A program made the translations under genes and the position numbers. Under the pieces are notes generated by a model that was not told where the DNA came from, did not search any database, and worked only from the letters and a program-made list of their open reading frames with translations. A stretch of DNA of 64,000 bases, from positions 1,156,501-1,220,500 of the forward strand of contig NZ_CP038439.1 in the NCBI RefSeq assembly GCF_004683865.2, in the 5' to 3' direction. Shown in pieces: positions 40,084 to 46,301 of this stretch. Position 1 is the first letter of the stretch. Every line of letters begins with the position of its first letter. The stretch is from Paracoccus liaowanqingii (GTDB lineage: Bacteria; Pseudomonadota; Alphaproteobacteria; Rhodobacterales; Rhodobacteraceae).

Positions 40084-40212
40084 ATGACCATGCCTGTGGA
40101 ATATGGCTACACCCTGATTGCAGTCATCTTTGGAGCTTTTGTGCTGGCTCTGAACTGGTGGGATGATCGCCAGTTTGAGCGGAAGCATGGCAAGCCGGAC
40201 AAGGGCAAGTAG
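40084..40212 (+). CDS. 42-residue membrane protein (array gene 3)
   Basis: A 42-residue protein with one transmembrane helix (YTLIAVIFGAFVLALNWW) and a charged tail. The pattern EYG...FGAF..ALNWWDDR..RKH reappears in array gene 6, so the two are paralogues. Its stop codon overlaps the GTG start of gene 4. Confidence 0.55.
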   Translation: MTMPVEYGYTLIAVIFGAFVLALNWWDDRQFERKHGKPDKGK

Positions 40213-40445
40213 TGGACCCTGCAATAACAGTCCCGTTGATCGTGGTGGCCTCCGGCGCTCTGGACGGTGGGATACGCTCGCCGACGCCCGACGAAAACCT
40301 TTTCATGGCGCTGGCGTTGATCACCTTCGCCGGGGGCACAATGTTCGTTTTCTGGGCGCTTTCAAGCGAGAGCAAGGTGGCACAGGGCTTTTGCCGCATG
40401 GTGGACAAGGTCAATGATCTTCTGACATTCGGGAGGAACAGGTGA
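40212..40445 (+). CDS. 77-residue membrane protein (array gene 4)
   Basis: A 77-residue protein with GTG start (TAGTG overlap with gene 3) and two hydrophobic stretches. The short motif GALDGGIRSPTPDENL resembles GVFDGETRTDPLTANDL in gene 5, suggesting duplication and divergence. The tail (VAQGFCRMVDKVNDLLTF) is amphipathic. Its stop overlaps gene 5. Confidence 0.55.
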   Translation: MDPAITVPLIVVASGALDGGIRSPTPDENLFMALALITFAGGTMFVFWALSSESKVAQGFCRMVDKVNDLLTFGRNR

Positions 40446-40612
40446 TGGACCAATCAACGATGATGGTTACCATGCTGACTTGGGGCGTGTTTGACGGAGA
40501 GACCAGAACCGACCCCTTGACGGCGAACGATCTTGTTGGCCTCCTGGCCCTGGTCGGCGTTGGAGCGGCAGCGTTCGGGATCTTCAAGCTGGTCGATTGG
40601 CTTGACCCATGA
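40445..40612 (+). CDS. 55-residue membrane protein (array gene 5)
   Basis: A 55-residue protein starting at ATG 40445 (TGATG overlap with gene 4). GVFDGETRTDPLTANDL precedes a single transmembrane helix (VGLLALVGVGAAAFGIFKLV). It shares the DGxxRxxP...NL motif with gene 4. It ends in an ATGA overlap with gene 6. Confidence 0.55.
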   Translation: MDQSTMMVTMLTWGVFDGETRTDPLTANDLVGLLALVGVGAAAFGIFKLVDWLDP

Positions 40613-40767
40613 ACATCCCCGGCGAATACGGCCCCGCAATCTTTGGTGGCGCTTTCCTGATCTTTGGCCTTGCTTTGAATTGGTGGAGTGACCGTGGCAT
40701 CCGCAAGCACAACGAGCGGGTCCGAAAAGAGCGAAATGAGAGGGCAAAATGGCAGACCCCGCTGTGA
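40609..40767 (+). CDS. 52-residue membrane protein (array gene 6)
   Basis: A 52-residue paralogue of gene 3: IPGEYGPAIFGGAFLIFGLA then LNWWSDRGIRKH, with a longer basic tail (VRKERNERAKWQ). One transmembrane helix, N-terminus probably outside and the positive tail inside. It overlaps gene 5 by four bases and gene 7 by nineteen. Confidence 0.55.
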   Translation: MNIPGEYGPAIFGGAFLIFGLALNWWSDRGIRKHNERVRKERNERAKWQTPL

Positions 40768-41012
40768 TGATCCTCTTCGGCGCAATGGGCGTCGTGCTCT
40801 TGGGTCTGATCGGGTGGTTTTGCTGGTCAGAGGGCATACCCCTCCGCACCGTCGCCATCGTTTCGGCCATCATTGGGGCGATCTACGGATTCGTCTACTA
40901 TGCCGAGACCGTTATCAGGGACCCGGAAATCTGGGCCATGTTCGTGGGCCTGCTTCTTCTCATCCTCGGAATGGGTTACGGCATGTGGCTCATACGGCGG
41001 GGCAAGCCATGA
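40749..41012 (+). CDS. 87-residue three-helix membrane protein (array gene 7)
   Basis: An 87-residue protein with three predicted transmembrane helices (VMILFGAMGVVLLGLIGWFC; VAIVSAIIGAIYGFVYYA; IWAMFVGLLLLILGMGYGMW). It is the largest and most hydrophobic member of the array and resembles small holin-like proteins in size and shape, but I see no specific holin signature. It ends in an ATGA overlap with gene 8. Confidence 0.6.
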   Translation: MADPAVMILFGAMGVVLLGLIGWFCWSEGIPLRTVAIVSAIIGAIYGFVYYAETVIRDPEIWAMFVGLLLLILGMGYGMWLIRRGKP

Positions 41013-41203
41013 GCCTACCCAACACAGAGCTCGACCGCCGACGGGCAGAATTGAACAGGGTCATCGCTCAGGAGCGCAAACGCGTGACTGAGGAGCTGGA
41101 CATGAGGCGTCAGGGCACAGTGACCCCATGGTCAACGATCATACTTGCCCTTGCGGCAGGCGCTGGCCTGATGGCGATATTTCAGCAGGTGTTTCCAGCA
41201 TGA
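41009..41203 (+). CDS. 64-residue tail-anchored helical protein (array gene 8)
   Basis: A 64-residue protein with an N-terminal charged coiled-coil helix (NTELDRRRAELNRVIAQERK) and a C-terminal transmembrane helix (TPWSTIILALAAGAGLMAIF). The layout suggests a tail-anchored adaptor on the cytoplasmic face. It overlaps genes 7 and 9 by four bases each (ATGA). Confidence 0.55.
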   Translation: MSLPNTELDRRRAELNRVIAQERKRVTEELDMRRQGTVTPWSTIILALAAGAGLMAIFQQVFPA

Positions 41204-41385
41204 GCGACAAAGTCACCAACGAGATGATCCTGGAGATCATAAAGCAGATGCAAGCCCGTTTCGACGAGATCGAAGCAATCCTGGCGGAAGCTCGGAAAGA
41301 CCAACGCAGCTTCAACGAGGAGATGGCGCGTCTTCGTGAGCAGCAGGAGCTTCGGAGGCAGAACCGCACACATTCTAACCCCTGA
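41200..41385 (+). CDS. 61-residue coiled-coil protein (array gene 9)
   Basis: A 61-residue, highly charged coiled-coil (ILEIIKQMQARFDEIEAILA then RSFNEEMARLREQQELRRQN) with no membrane segment. It probably partners gene 8, whose cytoplasmic helix it resembles. Short proteins of this type recur in alphaproteobacterial mobile DNA next to integrases, function unknown. Confidence 0.6.
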   Translation: MSDKVTNEMILEIIKQMQARFDEIEAILAEARKDQRSFNEEMARLREQQELRRQNRTHSNP

Positions 41386-42200
41386 CTTATAGGCTCTTGA
41401 AGGACGCAACTGATCCGGTCAATGCGGTAGGGCCGCTTCCCTTAACGTGTGCCTGCGCAGACGATCCGGGAGGCGGCGTGCCGGGGTGGGTGATCTGCCG
41501 CAGCGCGGGTCCTTCGTCCAGCCGGCGAGCAGCATTGAACCTAAAGGCCGGTGGTGCCAACCCTCCGGTTCACCTTGGCGTTCTTCCCGGACACCTAATC
41601 GCCATTGCCTGCGCCGCACTCGCCCGCGCTTGCTTAGGTAATCTCTCCTATAGGGCATCATTATCACTTTTAGGGGCAACCAGTCACTGATTGACGATGC
41701 TGTTTTTTGGACTGGCGAAGTCTTGGCAAGTCGCAGAAAGAGCGAAGTCCTAGGAAATCACGACTCCAGTAATGATGGTGCGTCGGGACCCTACCAAACT
41801 TTCTGAGCGGACCCACCGCTATTGTTAACGAACGCCATTCAAATACCGTGTCGTCTCGTTTTGGCGAGTTTCGGTGACGTAAAACTAACTTCAGGTAACA
41901 TTTACAGCCAAAATTGTAACGTTTAGGGAACTAAGCTCTCCTGAGAGGAAGCAATAGAGAACTCATTCCGCGACGAAATTCCCAGCAAATACGGTCATTG
42001 GCATGGCCTATGAGCGAATATGCACCATTCACAGATGCGGTTCTAATTCTGCTGAGTTTACGCGACAATCCAAATTCTGATCCGACAATCGAAGGGCGGT
42101 GCTCCAGCATCGAAGTGCCCAATATGGACCATTGGCGGAGATTTGCCTTCTTTCGTTGCTCAGCAGCAGTTTTCGTTCAGAGAGAGCGGTAGGAATTTAA
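41386..42200. other. Stretch without supported genes
   Basis: After the tiny-ORF array there is about 800 bp with no convincing gene. 41400-41700 is GC-rich and looks like eroded coding DNA with stops in every frame; 41700-42190 is more AT-rich. Short frames at 41998-42192 (plus) and 41931-42122 (minus) lack ribosome sites. Confidence 0.45.
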
Positions 42201-42323
42201 ATGGTGAGCAAGACGGAACAAGGACTGTCGCCGAAGGACTTCGTCATGCTTGCGAGCGCATTAACGAGCGGGTTGCCTAGCAGGCATAATGTGCCTGGAG
42301 ATGAGCTGCACTATGAGATTTGA
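42201..42323 (+). CDS. Possible 40-residue protein
   Basis: ATG at 42201 follows TAGGAATTTAA, a plausible ribosome site at good spacing. The 40-residue product (EQGLSPKDFVMLASALTSGL and a short acidic tail) is helical and soluble. No homologue is recognised, and chance is possible. Confidence 0.3.
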   Translation: MVSKTEQGLSPKDFVMLASALTSGLPSRHNVPGDELHYEI

Positions 42324-42849
42324 GGAGCTCGTGGGCAAACGTCCGCACTGGAGGAGGTAGGGCGGCAGACCCTTTCTTACACGTTGCGACCCCCGCACCA
42401 GATCCTCCGCCCGGATTTGCGTGTCGAACCTGAAAACATGCCCTGCGCAACACTATGCAGCTACGGCGTCGGCCTGGCGGACGCGACGCAAGAAACTATA
42501 TAGGCTGCCATTCTTACCTGCCTAGCGCAGCATCCGCCCCGGTGGGCCACCTCAGCGAAAGCGCATTCACAGAGAGTGCCATCGGCGCCTTTCCAGAGCA
42601 GAATGCGGATCTGGCCAGTCGGTTGCTGCCCGAACCGAACGCGCTCTGCAAAGTGTAGCTTGGCACAAGCCTGTAGAGCAGACGGGGTCAGTTTCGCACC
42701 TGAGGCGCCGCTGAGAGCCATTCTGAGAGGCCGCAGGGCTGCTTGAAGGTGTAGAGGGTGGCCGACCTACCTCAAAAAGCAAGACTGGCTTCTAAAGTGC
42801 CTCCCAGAGCCTCTAAAGAAAAAATACCGGGCCGGACCATATCCACAGT

Positions 42850-42927
42850 CTAACCCGTCTCCCCTCTATACGTGTATATTCAATACTCACTAACTGTATA
42901 CCTATGATTAGAGGGGAGACGGATTAG
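42850..42927. repeat. Long inverted repeat with AT-rich loop (IR1)
   Basis: Arms at 42850-42868 and 42909-42927 are 19 bp and match at 18 positions (core GTCTCCCCTCTA / TAGAGGGGAGAC). The 40-bp centre is AT-rich and contains gtgtatattcaatactcac. The layout (C-rich arm, AT-rich loop, G-rich arm) is shared with the repeat at 45196-45301 and could be a replication origin hairpin, a recombination site or a large operator. Confidence 0.6.
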
Positions 42928-42985
42928 ACAAAAATGTCTAGGCGACCCTCATCGACACTATCCCGGCCTCGCTGTTTTCGACCTC

Positions 42986-43022
42986 AAAAGGCTCACGCTG
43001 GTTTCTCCGGCTGAGCTTTTTT
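42986..43022 (+). terminator. Probable intrinsic terminator
   Basis: AAAAGGCTCA pairs with TGAGCTTTTTT across a 16-base loop, giving a short GC stem flanked by an A-run and a T-run of six. It would end transcription moving rightward out of the empty region, just before the phage remnants. Confidence 0.4.
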
Positions 43023-43050
43023 CGTTCTGGCGTGATCTTCAGTTGTTCGG

Positions 43051-43139
43051 ACGACTGCTACTGGGTGGGCCGTTATATGCCGGGTTTTAAGGACATCTAC
43101 CGCTCCGGAGATATCCCCGAGGTTGACCCACAAGGATGA
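43051..43139 (+). pseudogene. C-terminal fragment of a phage-type protein
   Basis: An open segment reads CYWVGRYMPGFKDIYRSGDI and then PEVDPQG before a stop at 43137-43139. It lacks any start and runs straight up to the degenerate tail-protein gene, so it looks like the last ~25 residues of an upstream phage structural gene. The family is not certain. Confidence 0.35.
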
Positions 43140-43709
43140 GGTGACCCTGCATCATGGCGAAATTGCCGTGGTGCTGCGCCCAACCTTGCGGGCAGCCATG
43201 ACGCTGGAACAGCTGGCCCGCCATGCTGCAAAAGATCGAAGAGTTCGACACGGCGACAATCCGAGCCATCCCGCGGGCTGCTGCGACGGATAGGAGCTCG
43301 CTGGAGGCCCTTGTAAGGGCTACCCCCTGGCCGGGATGGCAAAGGCCGTCCTGCCGGCCCTGGAAGCCCTGCTGGCGCTGTTCCTGGCACTAGGCGATGA
43401 CCAGGACGATAGATCCACGACCCGCTCCCTTGCCCGCCCCTGGAAAGACGCCTAATCCAAGTTCTTCAAGATCAGCACGGGCTGGCTGTCCTGGACGCCT
43501 GCGACCACCTGAGCCGCCACCCTGCTCGAGATCGAGCTGGCGCAACGCGCAACCTCGACCGCCTCGCGGCCCTGCACGGCGGCAGCGAAGACGACACCGG
43601 TCAGGCCGACCACGCCTACAGCCCCGAGCGCCAGCGCGAAATCGACGCCCTCGGCCATGACCCCGCCTCTGACCGGGCAGCCGCGCACCAACGGAAAGCC
43701 CTCATGTGA
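43133..43709 (+). pseudogene. Frameshifted phage tail assembly-type gene
   Basis: Three consecutive frames together read like one protein. They are DEVTLHHGEIAVVLRPTLRA through LEQL, then LQKIEEFDTATIRAIPRAAA through LEALVRA, then PLAGMAKAVLPALEALLALF through ARPWKDA. After an in-frame stop the sequence LAALHGGSEDDTGQADHAY, then SPERQREIDALGHDPA ends it at 43707-43709. The content resembles the tail-assembly chaperone gene in Rhodobacterales prophages and gene transfer agents, as I remember it. At least two frameshifts and a stop show that it is dead. Confidence 0.6.
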
Positions 43710-43972
43710 TGCCGAACGATCCCTTCCATGGCTGCGCCGCCTCGGCCGGCTCGCCCTATAACCATACCCTGACCATCACCCCGAGCAACAGCAACGACCT
43801 GCCGGTGATCCCCTCGGCCATCCTGGTCCAGGCTGTCCAGCCTGCCTATGCTTTTGCGGAGGGCAAGGGCGCGCCAAGCGACGACCCGGCCGGCGAGTGG
43901 AGCCGTTATCCGTATGACCTGGAAAAAATCGCCAGCCGACAAGTTTTGCAAATTTCATTGCACTGGAGATAG
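43709..43972 (+). pseudogene. Truncated phage spike-base-like protein
   Basis: The start ATG overlaps the preceding stop (TGATG). The first 40 residues (MPNDPFHGCAASAGSPYNHT then LTITPSNSNDLPVIPSAILV) follow the N-terminal pattern of the RCAP_Rcc01079 spike base protein of Rhodobacterales phages. After about residue 41 the match stops and the rest (PAYAFAEGKGAPSDDPAGEW) looks unrelated. It is therefore a 3'-truncated relic. The next 130 bp are empty. Confidence 0.45.
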
Positions 43973-44109
43973 CGAACGGAGGCCGGATCGAAGTCGCGGT
44001 GCCGTCCCTCTATCATTTGTCAAAGGCCGAGCCGCTTGCGATTGCCATTCACCCGCGCCGCATCCTGCGCACTGGCACGGCCTTTCGCACTTTGATGCTT
44101 CCGTGGTTA

Positions 44110-44240
44110 GTCAGGAGGCCCCGCCCGCCCATACTTGTGTCTGCGGTCGCGGGGTGCCGCCGCGCCGGGGTGTTCACGGTCATGCTTGGCATCACCGTGT
44201 CCGCCACGATCCGCGCCTTCACCTCATCCGGCCATTTCTA
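44110..44240 (-). pseudogene. IS66-family TnpA (OrfA) remnant
   Basis: On the minus strand, after a stop, the reading KWPDEVKARIVADTVMPSMT then VNTPARRHPATADTSMG is close to the N-terminal helix-turn-helix of IS66 accessory protein TnpA (pattern WSDEVKARIVAES...VNxVARRHGV). It has a stop just before it and loses similarity after 40 residues. No intact IS66 TnpB or TnpC is nearby. Confidence 0.5.
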
Positions 44241-44404
44241 GTGCCGACGGCCGCGGCCGCCAGATGGGCAAAGCTGCCATGCAGACTCCGTGGAGAAACT
44301 CCGTCCCAACAATCAACGCAATCCAGTGAACCGATCGGGATGCCGCGCTGAAGGTAGGGGCACCGTAGCTTCAGACTGTCGGCCAAGGCCCGCCCACGAT
44401 CGCT

Positions 44405-44496
44405 TGGAACGGCTGTCCATCATCGCATGGAATTGCTGCCCGCCTTCATCTGGAATGGATGCCCATCATCCCGTGAAACACGCACCCATAGCCTTC
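44405..44496. repeat. Four-unit 23-bp tandem repeat
   Basis: Units start at 44405, 44428, 44451 and 44474, each exactly 23 bp, with consensus TGGAAYGGMTGYCCATCATC and three variable bases. The last unit is most diverged. Regularly spaced repeats of this size occur as multiple terminal repeats at the ends of IS21-family elements, where the transposase binds. No istA or istB gene is present, so this may be a solo end. Confidence 0.55.
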
Positions 44497-44763
44497 AGTC
44501 AGGCGCTAAATTTCTCCGTAGTGCCGCTTGCCTGCAACGGAGGCTTTAAGTCGTTGCAGGGGGGGGGCGCGTAGGAGATGCCCTTCATGTGAAGCGAGGT
44601 CCACAATTCGGTCCGGTCCCAAGGCGCGGGGGCCCGCTTATTGACTACTTTTTGCAAAAGCTTTTTCTGTCCAAGTAGACAACTGGAAGTTGCACGATAG
44701 TCAGGTAAAGTCTGGGTATGAACGGGGATGAAAAAGAATTGCCCGAGCGTATAGGAGCCGAAA

Positions 44764-45009
44764 GTGGATAGGATTACACTTACCAGTGCCGAGGGACTAA
44801 CTTTTGATTTCAGCTGCGAATTAGCAAGTGGTGATGCTTTCGACCGTTATATCGCTTTAGAAGCGACGTTCAAGGGAATGCTGATGCAATTTCTTGAGGA
44901 AAATTTTGGACCTGAGATATTCGACATGGAACTAGAAACATTACCCGATGAAGATGAGACGGGAGATGTTTTATATTATGCTAACGACAATGCACGCCCT
45001 AGAAAGTAA
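44764..45009 (+). CDS. Acidic hypothetical protein
   Basis: An 81-residue acidic protein (ELASGDAFDRYIALEATFKG; PEIFDMELETLPDEDETGDV) with AT-rich codon use unlike neighbouring core genes. It starts with GTG at 44764 after ATAGGAGCCGAAA, a good ribosome site. A 17-codon open frame (44718-44771) overlaps its start and may act as a leader peptide. No family recognised. Confidence 0.55.
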   Translation: MDRITLTSAEGLTFDFSCELASGDAFDRYIALEATFKGMLMQFLEENFGPEIFDMELETLPDEDETGDVLYYANDNARPRK

Positions 45010-45460
45010 TTCGTCAGACTACCCGCTGGGACAAACTACGCAATGAATAGAATCATACCAAACAAAGCTGGAACGAGCCGGATAGTTTGATCCTTCACGT
45101 TGCTATGGGAAGGCGGTGAAGCCACCGGACCTAGCCGCGGTGATTTGATCCTTTACAGCGGCATGCGCTTCACAGATCGGGCCGGAGAAGTTCATGTGTC
45201 ACGCTTTGTCGTCCCAATTCCCCCCCCTCTGATAATAGTTTGTAGTAAAAAGACCTAGTGATTCTCTAGAGGGGGGAATTCGGATGAGCAAAACGTGACA
45301 CCTCGGCCTAGACCTTATAGGTGAACTCATCACCTATAGGAAACAAAACACCTATCAGCCTTCCGGTGGCCTCCCGGTCGGGTCGAGGCGGCTGGAAATT
45401 GAACACCAGCCCCGCGCGGCTGGAGATAGCTTGGCTAACTATTACTTCTTGGATTTGGGG
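45010..45460. other. Non-coding region with nested inverted repeats
   Basis: No gene is supported. The section contains the IR2 structure (45196-45301) and, just after it, a small hairpin TATAGGTGA...TCACCTATA (about 45317-45341) with a further CACCTATC copy near 45350, resembling iterons. The preceding segment has two copies of TTTGATCCTT (45087-45096 and 45145-45154) around similar surrounding words. Confidence 0.45.
45196..45301. repeat. Nested inverted repeat with AT-rich centre (IR2)
   Basis: Outer arms GTGTCACG (45196-45203) and CGTGACAC (45294-45301) are perfect complements. Inside are the C-rich AATTCCCCCCCCTCT (45216-45230) and its G-rich partner AGAGGGGGGAATT (45268-45280), flanking an AT-rich centre of about 37 bp. 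The design matches IR1 near 42.9 kb. It stands upstream of an orphan basic protein gene and could be its origin or operator. Confidence 0.6.
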
Positions 45461-46114
45461 ATGAAAATGGACAACTCAGATAACACGCCTCCGGATAAGG
45501 AATTCACTGAACTCTTGCCAGCGTCACCTATTTCCATACAGGATGATTTGGTGATCCGCCCCGGCCAGTCTGACATTGGCGTCAAATGGTCTTTGCTACG
45601 TTTCAATAAAACAAATCCTGATTTGGCCGCTTTGGTCTATCGGGCAAAACTCATTCATTATCTAAATCGCTATCATATGGATGTCAGTTGGAGAGATATT
45701 ATTACTCCTCTCCAGCAGGAAGTAATGGATCAAGGGCGGCAGTGTTCAGGGCGGCGCAAGTATGCCAAAGAGAAAGGCAGTCCGGTTCGTTCATACCGTC
45801 GGGACTTGAATCAAACCGATGATGAAAGGCGTGCAGAGGATGCTGCACGCAAAAGACAGAGTCGAGCGGCGCAAGTTCTCCAGCCATCCATGCGAAAGAC
45901 TGACCTGTCCACAATGAGCGTCGAAGAACAGGCTAGCCATCGGAGGCAAAAAGCCCGAGAGCGCAAACAGAAACAGCGAGAGAAGGATCGATTATTGGCT
46001 CGCATGACTCCCGAAGAGGCTATGCAGCACGAATGTGACATAGTGGAGGCGGAAAAGGCTAAACTTTTGGAAATAATAATTGCGCTGAGAAACGAGTCAG
46101 AGACTAATACGTAG
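45461..46114 (+). CDS. Hypothetical basic coiled-coil protein
   Basis: A 217-residue protein with an acidic head (DNSDNTPPDKEFTELLPASP), a middle domain (IGVKWSLLRFNKTNPDLAAL), and a strongly basic helical C-terminal half rich in Arg, Lys and Glu (SHRRQKARERKQKQREKDRL). The tail suggests DNA or RNA binding. It is AT-richer than core genes. The ATG at 45461 is chosen; a second Met is two codons later. It lies after the IR2 repeat. No family recognised; a replication or regulation role is only inferred from place. Confidence 0.55.
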   Translation: MKMDNSDNTPPDKEFTELLPASPISIQDDLVIRPGQSDIGVKWSLLRFNKTNPDLAALVYRAKLIHYLNRYHMDVSWRDIITPLQQEVMDQGRQCSGRRKYAKEKGSPVRSYRRDLNQTDDERRAEDAARKRQSRAAQVLQPSMRKTDLSTMSVEEQASHRRQKARERKQKQREKDRLLARMTPEEAMQHECDIVEAEKAKLLEIIIALRNESETNT

Positions 46115-46301
46115 GACCATCTGGATAAGCGTGTAGCTCACTTTTCGCATAGATCAGAATCTATAAATCTGTATCGCGAACCAGAGACCGTTCTAGCTCG
46201 ATGCTGCGGTTTGCTCTCGGCGGTGTAGTCAGGCTGCTCACTGCCTATAATGGCACTGGGCGATTGATCCATCTTTTTGTGAATGATGATTATCGCCGTG
46301 C

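Larger units (their letters stand above)
42324..43050. other. Stretch without supported genes
   Basis: About 700 bp with only weak overlapping frames (for example 42455-42658 plus and 42461-42721 minus) and no motifs. It contains the long inverted repeat at 42850-42927 and a terminator-like hairpin at 42986-43022. Confidence 0.45.
43973..44717. other. Decayed mobile DNA without intact genes
   Basis: This 745-bp region has no intact gene. It contains an IS66 transposase remnant (44110-44240, minus), a four-unit 23-bp tandem repeat (44405-44496) and a 9-bp stem hairpin CCTGCAACG/CGTTGCAGG (44531-44560) followed by a run of nine G. It appears to be a graveyard of insertion sequences. Confidence 0.5.

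Noticed and set aside
39801-41385. Calling the tiny-gene array a holin/lysis cassette
   Set aside because: Size and helices fit but no endolysin, spanin or antiholin signature is present; kept as unknown function.
42455-42658. 67-codon plus-strand open frame
   Set aside because: No ribosome site, no recognisable content, overlaps an equally weak frame on the other strand.
44405-44496. CRISPR array
   Set aside because: The 23-bp units are contiguous with no spacers, so this is a tandem repeat, not a CRISPR.
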